From: Ghiorsea sp.
GTDB taxonomy: Bacteria > Pseudomonadota > Zetaproteobacteria > Mariprofundales > Mariprofundaceae
Assembly: GCA_030949605.1 (NCBI GenBank)
Contig: JAUZSH010000029.1
Location: 124,001-188,000 of the forward strand
Direction of reading: 5' to 3'
DNA: 64,000 nt
Shown: one piece after another, positions 31,301-38,690 of the stretch
Position numbering within the stretch: position 1 is the stretch's first letter
How the letters are laid out: each line of letters begins with the position of its first letter
Made by a program: the position numbers and the translations under genes
Notes under the pieces: model-generated
Seen by the model: the letters and a program-made list of their open reading frames with translations, nothing else
The model's database searches: none
What the model was told of the DNA's origin: nothing

Positions 31301-31473
31301 TGTGGAGATGCGCCAGGATATGCCGCACTAATCACGACCAAATCAAAGTTAACGCTTGGAAATGCCTCACGTTGAATATTCAACGCAGCATAAAGGCCAC
31401 CCAAAAGCAACATGCCAGACAACATGTTGACCAAAAGCCCGCGCTTTACAAAAAATGCAATCATATTATTCAT
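28360..31473 (-). CDS. RND-family efflux transporter permease (AcrB/HAE-like)
   Basis: This is an inner-membrane, proton-driven exporter subunit of 1037 residues with the usual duplicated plan: one N-terminal helix, a large periplasmic loop, a helix bundle, a second loop and a final bundle. The proton-relay aspartates are in VLGLMVDDAIIIGENATYHMEKG. The periplasmic N-terminus AAYPGASPQELEQLVAMPIERELKGIDGI is typical. It overlaps the TolC-like gene by four bases, but no periplasmic adaptor gene is adjacent. The substrate cannot be read from sequence. The divergent MarR regulator suggests control by a small toxic ligand. Confidence 0.9.
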   Translation of the reverse strand: MNNMIAFFVKRGLLVNMLSGMLLLGGLYAALNIQREAFPSVNFDLVVISAAYPGASPQELEQLVAMPIERELKGIDGIKKTTSTSYPGTMEITIQVDPNYTDRSRFVSDVEQAVNRAILPDDLPRDPFVREIKSEQTPVISFSIFGPIPELELKHITNKIEDDLLAIAGVSQVNVQGDRKEEIRITLNPEKMQQYHVSTEEVISLIRKWNVNAPGGQLNTNEGLKTIRVNGEFTSAKDAETLVIRANELGQALYLSDIADVTQTLEKPRRHVDAMGELAMNFTVVKKADADIIAVVDRIREYLPTIPEHYGEALEVRAYMDFSINTRVRLGVLTSNGAIGLALVLLTLFLFLRPAVALTTAWGLPIIFFSGLLVLFLMGTTLNLLTMFGFIIVLGLMVDDAIIIGENATYHMEKGLSPTEAAIKGTQELLGPVTATVLTTIVAFMPMMFMDGIIGKFVYSIPVVVVILLIFSWVEAIFILPNHVADFANANKHPKERKFLIWLTNTYEYLLRKALKLRYLTVGLTIAAFIGAIALAGVVKFQLFPPGAEDQFYLEVTLPSGASLSETRQVLLDMDKEVRKYVPEDLLETTVSVAGDNAANEQEALKQIGDRFGYLKVILISFANRDVSAYTIMDDVKVGMKGKFPDIEVNFVMLKGGPPTGRALQVEITGTDADRLASGVALVTLLESLEGVHSVESGLKEGSPEIHIDVDRKLAAYANIDLASIATHIRAAFDGIPVSTLKQGIEEVDVTIRFPELAQKDINTLKELLIPNRQGGLVPLGKVATFKEMPGLTSIRHKDGLRVLNVTAEVDEDVITSKALNDLVMSKDSEWLSSPEPANVKYVMGGEQEKTNESMRGLMFSFGFALLGIFVILAIQFNRMAYPFLVMFAIPFGAIGIVVGLFLHGQPLSFMSLMGFVALTGVVVNSSLVLAALIQREFDDGKPWFEAIVYGGKRRFRAVMLTAVTTVVGLLPTAYGWGGFDPFVAPMALALSWGLMFSTLITLFAIPATLAIALDVKALFSKKEAAKRRMQDEGTLT

Positions 31474-32939
31474 TGGGATGCCCCTTGCTGGTGTGTTAAG
31501 GCATCCAGCTCACCAATAGCTAATGCCAGCTGGTAGTTGGTTACGCCTAAATTGACCTTTTGGATTAAATAACGTAATTCCGCAGCTCTTAAGTCACCTT
31601 CAAATTGAATAATCACCGATATTGGCGCTCTTCCCTTTTGGTAACGTGCAACCTGAGACCGATACTTCTTTTTCTCTGCTTGAACTTGCGCTTGCGAAGC
31701 ACGCAGTGTGATTTGACTACTGCGTAGCGTATCCACCAACTTAGCAACTTCCGTTTCCAAATCTTGCCGCGCTTTTCTGCGCTCAATCGTGATACTTTCC
31801 AATGCCAATAAACTTTTTTGAACCGCTGCTTGATTGGCGCGTTTACCCAATACATCACTAAACTCTAAGCTCACACCAATATATCTATCATTAATAGGGT
31901 TAAATCCATTGAAAAATGCCGTGCCACCACTTCCATCTAAAGCGCGCGTACCAATTTGTCCGACCACATCCAACTGGTAGTCCCCCGCCGATTTTGCCAA
32001 ATCTAATCGTGATTGTGCGGCTTGGTATTGGGCATCCAGCACTTTAAATACGGGGCGTTTTTTCTCTGCTTGCTCAAGCAACTCAGCCACAGAACGCAAT
32101 TGTACTTCAGGTGAGGAAAAGGTGACCGAGAGTGGTGTGTCTGCATCTTGAACCATCAAACGATTAAGTGCTGTCTGGGCGGCTTGTTCCCCTGCCTTAG
32201 CTTGCGCCAATTGTAGCTTTCTCGCCGCCAGTAATGCTTCAGTTTGGTATCTATCTTCTTTTTCCACCAGCCCAAAGTTTTCACGTTTCTTTTGATTGCT
32301 CAGTAGTTGCTTTGCCCGCAACACTGCATCTTGTGAAAGCTTGACGGATAAATCATTCAAAACAAACTGGGCATATAAAGCAATCGCTTGTGTGGCAATT
32401 TGCTCTTGAAGTAAAGCGATGCGTAAAACTGCTGCTTTTTCATCACCAGTACTGGCTTCTTTTTGATAAGTGTAACTGGGGTTACCTGAACCCGCCGCCA
32501 AAGGGTAGCGATAAATCAAGTCAATTTGATGCTGATACAAAGGGTTAGGGCTAGACTGAAAGGCTGGAATAACACTGCTGGGATAAATCAGTCCCGTACG
32601 ATTATACTTCAGTGTTCCTGTCAAGGTGCTGCCATCTGCAAAAGGCTGCACAATTTGACCCGATACAAATGCAGCATTGGTCTCTGTCGGGGCAAAGGGA
32701 CTGGTTGTTGGTGCAGCCTCATTACTCAAACCAACACTACCACCGTACCGCATATCCAAGGCACCATCCACTTGCATACCTTCTGCTTGGTGCATTTTCA
32801 CCTGCAAAGCCGAAGCTTGCAAGTCAGGGCTTTGCCCTATTGCCGCCCGCAACACATCGGAAAACTGTAGGCTTTGCGCTTGCACATGAGCTGGCAAAAG
32901 CAAGAAAAGCGTTATTCCATACACAATCTGTTTTTTCAA
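31470..32939 (-). CDS. TolC-family outer-membrane efflux protein
   Basis: This outer-membrane channel partner of the RND pump has the OEP-family pattern of two similar halves, each with long coiled-coil helices (ASALQVKMHQAEG; KKRPVFKVLDAQYQAAQSRLDLAKSAGDY; KSLLALESITIERRKARQDLETEVAKL). I infer a TTG start, because GAGGCGG lies nine bases upstream and it gives a clean signal peptide MKKQIVYGITLFLLLPAHVQA. Upstream ATG choices add basic residues ahead of the signal and run into the regulator's promoter. The length from TTG is 489 residues. Confidence 0.82.
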   Translation of the reverse strand: MKKQIVYGITLFLLLPAHVQAQSLQFSDVLRAAIGQSPDLQASALQVKMHQAEGMQVDGALDMRYGGSVGLSNEAAPTTSPFAPTETNAAFVSGQIVQPFADGSTLTGTLKYNRTGLIYPSSVIPAFQSSPNPLYQHQIDLIYRYPLAAGSGNPSYTYQKEASTGDEKAAVLRIALLQEQIATQAIALYAQFVLNDLSVKLSQDAVLRAKQLLSNQKKRENFGLVEKEDRYQTEALLAARKLQLAQAKAGEQAAQTALNRLMVQDADTPLSVTFSSPEVQLRSVAELLEQAEKKRPVFKVLDAQYQAAQSRLDLAKSAGDYQLDVVGQIGTRALDGSGGTAFFNGFNPINDRYIGVSLEFSDVLGKRANQAAVQKSLLALESITIERRKARQDLETEVAKLVDTLRSSQITLRASQAQVQAEKKKYRSQVARYQKGRAPISVIIQFEGDLRAAELRYLIQKVNLGVTNYQLALAIGELDALTHQQGASQ

Positions 32940-33013
32940 AATCCGATACCGCCTCGTTTCTTTGTGTGCCACAACAACTGGCACATGAAATGAGGCAAAC
33001 ATTAAGTCAATGC

Positions 33014-33033
33014 TTGATAGTGTCAACTATTGA
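33014..33033. promoter_or_regulatory. Likely MarR operator between the efflux and regulator genes
   Basis: TTGATAGTGTCAACTATTGA is an imperfect palindrome centred on GTCA, with perfect ATAGT/ACTAT arms. Two direct copies of ATTAAGTCAAT (33001-33011 and 33033-33043) flank it. The site sits in the divergent promoter region, where a MarR protein would repress both directions. Confidence 0.5.
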
Positions 33034-33047
33034 TTAAGTCAATTAAA

Positions 33048-33548
33048 ATGACTACCTTTCGGCACATGCAAAATATAAACAACTGTGAAAATATAAAAAT
33101 TGGTGCAATCATGCCTTTGATTGCGCAGCTCATGTGTTTTATGCGCCAGCAAATCAGCCAAGCCTACAAAGATTTGAATTATGATATTACACCCGAATCC
33201 GCACAATCATTAATGATTATTCAGCATTTTGATGGGTTGCCACAATCCAAGTTGGCGCACATCTTGGATAAAGACAAAGCCGCTGTGACGCGACTACTCA
33301 ATAGCTTGGTAAAGCTCAACCTTGTCGAGCGTATTCAAGATAAAAATGATCGCCGCATTGTTCGCGCCCATATCACTGAAGAAGGAAAGTCAGTTTTTAA
33401 TCAATTTGTGCCTAAGCTTCAAGCATTGAGCGACCTGACACTAACAGGTATTTCAGACAGTGACTTCACACAAACCTTAGCCACCCTCTCCCGCATTACC
33501 GACAACATCAACAAAAACTGCTGCAATAAAAAACATGAAGAAAGCTAA
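33048..33548 (+). CDS. MarR-family transcriptional regulator
   Basis: This winged-helix dimeric repressor is divergent from the RND/TolC genes and probably their ligand-responsive regulator. The wHTH core is ESAQSLMIIQHFDGLPQSKLAHILDKDKAAVTRLLNSLVKLNLVERIQDKNDRRIVRAHITEEGK, in which the D-x-R-x-x wing motif (KNDRRIVR) is clear. The start is uncertain. I use the first ATG (MTTFRHMQ); a TTG six codons earlier and ATGs 6 and 21 codons later are possible, and none has a good ribosome binding site. The tail has CCNKK. Confidence 0.88.
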   Translation: MTTFRHMQNINNCENIKIGAIMPLIAQLMCFMRQQISQAYKDLNYDITPESAQSLMIIQHFDGLPQSKLAHILDKDKAAVTRLLNSLVKLNLVERIQDKNDRRIVRAHITEEGKSVFNQFVPKLQALSDLTLTGISDSDFTQTLATLSRITDNINKNCCNKKHEES

Positions 33549-33657
33549 GGAAGCTCTGACCACATCAGAGCATTAACCCTGCCAGTGGCTCTCAAGAGCA
33601 ACAAAATTTACACCGCCAACGTCATGCTTCCATGTTTCATCAGCGGTGCAAGTATTC

Positions 33658-34221
33658 TTAAGGATGCTCTTTATAACCTGTAAACATCGAGCGCACTAAG
33701 TTTTCACCGTGCTGTTTGATAGCAACAAACACACCCAAGATATGTGCGCCAATCAATACCAACATCAACTCAGGTAATTCATAGTGTATAAACATAATCA
33801 GTTCACCAAAGCTTTCCGATACAGGAATACCCAATGCCCAAACTGGACCTGTATACTCACTCCAACCCAACAGCGTCAAACCAGATAAAGTCAAAACAAG
33901 TAACCCCGAAAGCAATGCAAATACCATTGCACCGCCCAATGGGTTATGCCCCGTATAATGCTTCTCATGTTTATTGGTCATAATGGCTTTAAAATTAGAG
34001 ATATACTCAGATGGCGCAAAAATGAAACTGCTAAATCTTGCATATTTCGAGCCAATAAACCCCCAAGTGATGCGCGTAACAATAAGTATTGTGATAAAAT
34101 AACCTAAAAATTCATGAATTTCATCGTAGCCATATTCAACAGTCAGGTAAGCAGCTGTAAAGCTCACCACCAAACTCCAATGAAAAATCCGAACAAACAA
34201 ATCCCAAACTTTTTCTTTCAT
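33658..34221 (-). CDS. Cytochrome b561-type membrane protein
   Basis: This is a di-heme b-type cytochrome of the Ni/Fe-hydrogenase/b561 family, 187 residues and four membrane helices. Candidate heme ligands are His14 (RIFHWS), His36 (DEIHEF), and histidines in FIHYELPELM and IGAHILGVFVAIKQHGENL. It transfers electrons between the membrane quinone pool and a periplasmic or soluble partner, but no c-type cytochrome or hydrogenase is adjacent. The protein matches stand-alone b561 proteins. The promoter region holds a Crp/FNR-like palindrome. Confidence 0.85.
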   Translation of the reverse strand: MKEKVWDLFVRIFHWSLVVSFTAAYLTVEYGYDEIHEFLGYFITILIVTRITWGFIGSKYARFSSFIFAPSEYISNFKAIMTNKHEKHYTGHNPLGGAMVFALLSGLLVLTLSGLTLLGWSEYTGPVWALGIPVSESFGELIMFIHYELPELMLVLIGAHILGVFVAIKQHGENLVRSMFTGYKEHP

Positions 34222-34315
34222 GTCACGCTCTCCACAAAAATATTTTTTTACTCAGAATCTCTGCATAAAACCATAGCACAGGCAGGGCTTTATACATGAG
34301 TTTGATGTAAATTTA

Positions 34316-34329
34316 GTGATCTGTATCAC
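34316..34329. promoter_or_regulatory. Crp/FNR-type palindrome upstream of the b561 gene
   Basis: GTGAT-CTGT-ATCAC is a symmetrical half-site pair with a four-base spacer. It lies about 95 bases upstream of the cytochrome b561 start and just past the efp stop. A Crp/FNR-family protein is the natural reader, but none is encoded in this window except the HTH-less cNMP proteins. Confidence 0.35.
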
Positions 34330-34335
34330 GATTGT

Positions 34336-34896
34336 TTATGCGCGCTCCATGTATTCACCTGTTTCAGTGTTGACACGAACTTTTGTGCCCGCTTCTAGGT
34401 AGGGTGGAACCATAATTGAAGCACCCGTTTCCAACACCCCTGGCTTGTATGAGCTGGTTGCTGTTTGCCCTTTGATTGAAGCATCACATTCGGTCACAAT
34501 CAAATTCACCGATTGTGGAAGTTTAACATTAAGTGGGCGTTCATCATGAAATTCAACCTCAACTTCCATTTCAGGCAACATATAAGGAATAGCAGCTTCC
34601 AGCATGTCTGCTTCCAAAGCAATTTGGTCGTAAGTTTCAGTGTCCATGAAATTATATTGCCCTGCATCAGCATACAAAAATTGCATTTTACGTTGATTCA
34701 ATATGATACGGTCAACCTTTTCCGTGGAGTTGAAGCGTTTATTGGTTTTATTTCCTTTTTCAAGGTGGCGCATTTCCAACTGCATACAAGCCACACCTTT
34801 ACCTGGTGTCACATGGTGTGTTTTCACCACCTTCCACAGACCGCCATCCCAATCTAAAATATTACCTGTGCGCACCGAAGTTACATTAATCAACAT
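34336..34896 (-). CDS. efp: Elongation factor P
   Basis: EF-P rescues ribosomes stalled on polyproline. The 186-residue protein has the three OB-like domains in usual order. The tip loop HHVTPGKGVACMQ carries the modifiable lysine at residue 33. The C-terminal domain has KGQTATSSYKPGVLETGASIMVPPYLEAGTKVRVNTETGEY. A GGGGG ribosome binding site precedes the ATG. No EpmA or EpmB lysine-modifying enzymes are nearby, so any modification genes lie elsewhere. Confidence 0.97.
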   Translation of the reverse strand: MLINVTSVRTGNILDWDGGLWKVVKTHHVTPGKGVACMQLEMRHLEKGNKTNKRFNSTEKVDRIILNQRKMQFLYADAGQYNFMDTETYDQIALEADMLEAAIPYMLPEMEVEVEFHDERPLNVKLPQSVNLIVTECDASIKGQTATSSYKPGVLETGASIMVPPYLEAGTKVRVNTETGEYMERA

Positions 34897-35024
34897 GCCA
34901 ATCCCCCTTTATAAAACCACATCAACTTCTTTTCCACTTATCTCATGTTAAGCTTGGCGAAGTTTGACAGACTGCGAAGCCTAACTATTCCAAGGCAGGA
35001 CAACAACACCTCGGAGCGCAAAAC

Positions 35025-35840
35025 ATGAGCCTTACCCTTCAAGAATCCTTTGACAGCTTTTTGCTTCATCTACAAAATAATAATGACGATACACATGACT
35101 CCATGGCGCAGCATGAGCGTATCTTTCAACTTCTTACCGAATACCTCATTTATTATTCTGACTTGTTTCAAGCCGAAGAAATGGAAACCCCAACAAACCC
35201 ACAAGACTGGGAAGAGTCTTTGGAAAATTTTATCGACCAACTGATGCAAGGTGATCAGGATCAAGCTCCATCTCTGGATGGCTTGCCTTTTGAGCGCATA
35301 GACGGAGAATATTTACGCGACTTTATTGCTTGGCACTTGTTGCGCGACCCAAGTGTAGACTCATTAATGGTGCAACATGCCGCCGAAACATTACTGGCTT
35401 GGCTGGACTACGCCACAACACGCCACTGGCAAGACAAAAACACACTGCAACTTTGGCAAGACACCATTCAAGATGCACTTCCTGATGCCAAACGCGCCGC
35501 CATGGCGGCTCACCTATTGTTGCATCATATTCGCTTAGGCGGCGGCATATCTCCTCGGCTGCGTGGCAAACGCTTTGAAACCTTCAAAGAAGGTCATGCC
35601 CGTGTTGCACAAGCAACCGAATCTGAATTGTGGCTTACTTTTGACAATGCACCCAAAGCCATGATTGGCCCTGTTCTTTTGCCCAAAACAATTTTACAAC
35701 AGTTACGCATCGGTGATGTTATTGATATAGAATTGGGGAAACGTGAAGGTGTGTGGACGATTGTTGATATAGGCCCAGTGTATCCTGCGGTGGTTTATGT
35801 CGCCGCAGAAGAAATGGCATTGCAGGATAAATTGATATGA
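35025..35840 (+). CDS. Conserved-looking protein of unknown function
   Basis: I do not recognise this 271-residue protein. The N-terminal 180 residues are acidic, mostly helical and rich in Gln and Asp (LLTEYLIYYSDLFQAE, ENFIDQLMQGDQDQ, EYLRDFIAWHLLRDPS). A basic link (GGGISPRLRGKRFETFKEGHARV) is followed by a C-terminal 80-residue beta-rich segment (AMIGPVLLPKTILQQLRIGDVIDIELGKREGVWTIVDIGPVYP) that looks like a small barrel. There are no signal peptide or membrane segments. GGAG precedes the ATG. The stop overlaps rraA by four bases, so the two are co-translated. Confidence 0.7.
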   Translation: MSLTLQESFDSFLLHLQNNNDDTHDSMAQHERIFQLLTEYLIYYSDLFQAEEMETPTNPQDWEESLENFIDQLMQGDQDQAPSLDGLPFERIDGEYLRDFIAWHLLRDPSVDSLMVQHAAETLLAWLDYATTRHWQDKNTLQLWQDTIQDALPDAKRAAMAAHLLLHHIRLGGGISPRLRGKRFETFKEGHARVAQATESELWLTFDNAPKAMIGPVLLPKTILQQLRIGDVIDIELGKREGVWTIVDIGPVYPAVVYVAAEEMALQDKLI

Positions 35841-36319
35841 CAACCTTTAAAACTACTGATTTGTATGATGAGCACTTGGAAAGTTTGCAAGTAGCGATGC
35901 CGATTTTTCGTGATTTTGGCGGTAAAACTTCATTTTCAGGCACAATCGTCACCCTCAAAGCCGTGGATGATAATTCATTTCTCAAAACATCCTTCGAGCA
36001 GGATGGTACAGGCAAAGTGTTGGTGGTGGATGCATCATCCTCCATGCGCTGCGCCATGATGGGTGATATGATGGCATCTTTGGGTGCTTCCAACGGTTGG
36101 CAAGGTGTGATTATTCATGGTTGTATCCGTGATTCTGTGGATGTGGGCAAGGTGGATATTGGTGTCAAAGCATTGGCAACCACACCACGAAAATCCACCA
36201 AACGCAATCAAGGTGTGTTAAACATTCCTGTGCATTTTGCGGACGTGACCTTTAACCCAGATGAATATGTGTATGCCGATGAAGATGGGATTGTATTGAG
36301 CAAAAAGGAACTTCTTTGA
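35837..36319 (+). CDS. rraA: RraA family protein (RNase E regulator / HMG aldolase fold)
   Basis: This 160-residue protein matches the RraA trimer family: MPIFRDFGGKTSFSGTIVTLKA, GKVLVVDASSSMRCAMMGDMMASLG, WQGVIIHGCIRDSVDVG and YADEDGIVLSK. True RraA inhibits RNase E. Class II 4-hydroxy-4-methyl-2-oxoglutarate aldolases use an Arg-Asp pair, and this protein keeps Arg-Asp (CIRDS), where E. coli RraA has Arg-Gln. It may therefore be an active aldolase or oxaloacetate decarboxylase. The family is firm and the function is open. It is coupled to the unknown gene upstream. Confidence 0.88.
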   Translation: MTTFKTTDLYDEHLESLQVAMPIFRDFGGKTSFSGTIVTLKAVDDNSFLKTSFEQDGTGKVLVVDASSSMRCAMMGDMMASLGASNGWQGVIIHGCIRDSVDVGKVDIGVKALATTPRKSTKRNQGVLNIPVHFADVTFNPDEYVYADEDGIVLSKKELL

Positions 36320-36430
36320 ACACGATGACGATGTACCTTGGTTCATTTCCCTTCAAGTTGAAAGGGAGATGACAGGCTTCTGATATTGTGCAAACATCAG
36401 TTATTGGCTAAGGCGAGGATCCATGTTTTT

Positions 36431-36699
36431 AACTGATGTTACGCACTTTGTTGAGAAAGAATGACTCCACTCTCATTTGTAGCGCGTAAACTGCAGTAAT
36501 ACCTTTATTCGTTAGAAATGAACGGTAATACTGCGATCTAAATATAGGAAGTGGGGCTTTAGCCCCGCATGAGAAGCATCATCATGCATGCGCGACTGAA
36601 GTCGCACTTCCTCAATCATGACTTTCTGCCATATATTTTCTCGTTCCTGTATTCTTGCGTGGAAATGACGAATTTTAGCCCGACTGCGTAACATCAGTT
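36431..36699. repeat. MITE-like element with AACTGATGTTACGCAC ends (copy 2, diverged)
   Basis: The left end AACTGATGTTACGCAC and the right end TGCGTAACATCAGTT are inverted repeats shared with elements at 2062-2288 and 43072-43355. The interior differs but has the same kind of REP hairpins, at 36547-36568 (GGAAGTGGGGCTTTAGCCCC) and, inverted, at 36592-36611. No gene is encoded. Confidence 0.72.
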
Positions 36700-36815
36700 T
36701 TTAAGGTATAATCTTGAGTGGATGCCCGATAAAAGAACTCGGGCATGACGATAAATCAATTCATGATTCACTAGAGCTTACTCAAAAAGTATGGGGTAAG
36801 CGTTGCGTATAAGTT

Positions 36816-37126
36816 GGAAGTGAGGCTTTAGCCTCGCATTGGTGAATGATATTTAATCACTTCACCAGAAATCAATACCTTCGCCAAGATTCAGCGTGTT
36901 TAGCGCAAAGCAAGCGAGTAACCATAACATTCTAGAATATTGTGTTATATTAAAAATAACATGCCCAAAAACCCGATGTTATTTTTAATATACGCTTTCT
37001 AAATCAATGTGTTACAAACACTAGGGTTTTTTACCAATGTATTCTCTAAAACTGGCGAAGGTATTGCAGAAATAGAACAAAACCTAACACTTGGCTTTTT
37101 TTGGGCGAGGCTAAAGCCTCACTTCC
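36816..37126. repeat. Nested inverted-repeat region with REP units at both edges
   Basis: The outer arms are inverted REP copies (36816-36837 and 37103-37126). Inside them, AATACCTTCGCCA and TGGCGAAGGTATT form a second inverted pair. At the centre a perfect 17-bp pair, TATATTAAAAATAACAT (36946-36962) and its complement (36976-36992), closes a 13-base loop. No coding frame is convincing. It looks like a non-autonomous mobile unit or BIME cluster. Confidence 0.6.
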
Positions 37127-37183
37127 TATGAAAATAACCGCATAAAAGAAAGGGCATTGCCCGATAAAAGTTTATCATCAACA

Positions 37184-37765
37184 TCATCTGGCGTGGAAAG
37201 CCAACTGTGTTTTTTCTTCAACAACTTGAACTCGGCTCCAGCAAGCATAAGGCATAGCAAAGTGGCGCGTGGATTGAATAGGTGCGTGCAAAGCATGCGT
37301 TAACAGCAAGCGAATGGAACCCGAGTGGGCAACAATTAGTATGTGTTCACTGTCATATTTCTCAAGCAAATCATGCCAAAACGATTGGATGCGGCTTGAA
37401 AAATGCTGCATAGACTCACCTTGTGGAGGCGTTAAATCAGTGGGGTCTTCACGCCATGCTTCAAGCTGGTGAGGAAATTTCTGTTGAATCTGTGACGCGG
37501 TCAAACCTTCCCAGTCGCCATAACTTAATTCTCTAATTCTATCTTCAACCACCAAAGGTATGTTATTTTTTTCTGCCCATCCGCCCGCAGGATGAGCGCA
37601 ACGGGATAAAGGCGAGCTTATAATCATTGTAACTTCCCCATTGACTTTAGCCCACACTTCATCCATTTGCCTATGCCCTTGTTTTGTCAACGGTTCATCC
37701 AAAGTACCACGATACTTCACACCGCCTTGCAACGCGCCATGCCTCAAAAAATCTACGATTAACAC
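37184..37765 (-). CDS. Histidine phosphatase family protein (CobC-like)
   Basis: This is a member of the phosphoglycerate-mutase-like superfamily, 193 residues. The catalytic motif is FLRHGALQGG (His9), and the second active-site histidine is in IVAHSGSIRLL. A substrate-binding arginine and glutamate appear in SSPLSRCAHPA and RELSYGDWEGLTASQI. The pattern is closest to alpha-ribazole phosphatase (CobC) of cobalamin synthesis, but no other cobalamin gene is adjacent. A general phosphomutase-like role is possible. It faces away from the ATPase operon and shares the short promoter region with it. Confidence 0.82.
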   Translation of the reverse strand: MLIVDFLRHGALQGGVKYRGTLDEPLTKQGHRQMDEVWAKVNGEVTMIISSPLSRCAHPAGGWAEKNNIPLVVEDRIRELSYGDWEGLTASQIQQKFPHQLEAWREDPTDLTPPQGESMQHFSSRIQSFWHDLLEKYDSEHILIVAHSGSIRLLLTHALHAPIQSTRHFAMPYACWSRVQVVEEKTQLAFHAR

Positions 37766-37880
37766 TTTGTTTTATACCTCTAATATACAAAAAATAAAGC
37801 TCAATATGCAAAGAACTTGAAAGGTAGCAACCTATTTGCTTGACTGTGTAGCTTATAATTTTTATTTGAAGAGGAGATTT

Positions 37881-38690
37881 ATGTATCTGGAACATTGGAA
37901 CTTAAACAGTTTCCCTTTTGATAATACCCCATCACCCCAATTTTATTACGAAACACCTGAACACCGTGTACTGTGTGAAGATTTGTATGACGCTATCATC
38001 CGCAGACGTGGAGCAATTTCTTTAATTGGTCACATCGGTTGCGGTAAAACCACGACCATTCAACGGGTATTACTTGCCCTTCCCCAAGCGCGTTTTGATA
38101 TTGCCTTGATTAATTTTTCGAGTCTTTCTGCCGTTGAAATGTTATTTGAAATCACCTTGCAATTGGGGCTTCAAACAGAAGAGTACCGTGAGAATAAAAA
38201 TGCACTTTTACAAGCCTTACAAGACCACTTAGCACGCAATGCAGCCCAAAATAGAGACACCCTTATTTGCATTGATGAAGCCCAGAGTATTCCAGATGTA
38301 GCAACGTTAGAAGAGCTAAGAATGCTTTTGAATTTCCAGCTTGGTAATCGGTTTTTGATTACGTTACTCTTGGTTGGTCAGCCTGAGCTACAACAAAAGA
38401 TTGCAGAAATACCACAATTGCAACAGCGCATAGCCCTTCATTTGCATATTGGCCAACTTAACCTCAACAGTAGCACCCACTATATATTACATCGTTTGCG
38501 AAAAGCAGGTTGCAAGAAACCCATCATCACCAAACAAGCAGCAATTCATATTTTTCAACGCTCTCAAGGTGTGCCACGCATCATTAATCACCTGATGGAT
38601 AGCTGCTTATTGGTTGGTATGCGCACCAATGCAGCCATGATTGACCAAAAGTTGGTGCAAATTACCATGCAAAGGTATCCATTATCATGA
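37881..38690 (+). CDS. ExeA/MshM-like AAA ATPase
   Basis: This cytoplasmic ATPase of the GspA/ExeA/MshM group has 269 residues. Walker A is GHIGCGKTT (residues 50-58), Walker B is TLICIDEAQ (127-135), and the arginine-bearing C-terminal part includes RSQGVPRIINHLMDSCLL, typical of the ExeA helical lid. The usual ExeA start (YLEHWNLNSFPFDNTP) is present. GAGGAGA lies just before the ATG, and a TATAAT box at 37854-37859 could serve as a promoter element. There is no peptidoglycan-binding domain and no ExeB partner. It is first in a four-gene operon with regulatory cNMP and HD-GYP-like proteins. Confidence 0.85.
   Translation: MYLEHWNLNSFPFDNTPSPQFYYETPEHRVLCEDLYDAIIRRRGAISLIGHIGCGKTTTIQRVLLALPQARFDIALINFSSLSAVEMLFEITLQLGLQTEEYRENKNALLQALQDHLARNAAQNRDTLICIDEAQSIPDVATLEELRMLLNFQLGNRFLITLLLVGQPELQQKIAEIPQLQQRIALHLHIGQLNLNSSTHYILHRLRKAGCKKPIITKQAAIHIFQRSQGVPRIINHLMDSCLLVGMRTNAAMIDQKLVQITMQRYPLS

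Noticed and set aside
33553-33571. Terminator after marR (GCTCTGA...TCAGAGC)
   Set aside because: A good 7-bp stem, but no T run follows on either strand.
36347-36368. Terminator after rraA (TCCCTTCA...TGAAAGGGA)
   Set aside because: The stem has a bulge and no T run follows.
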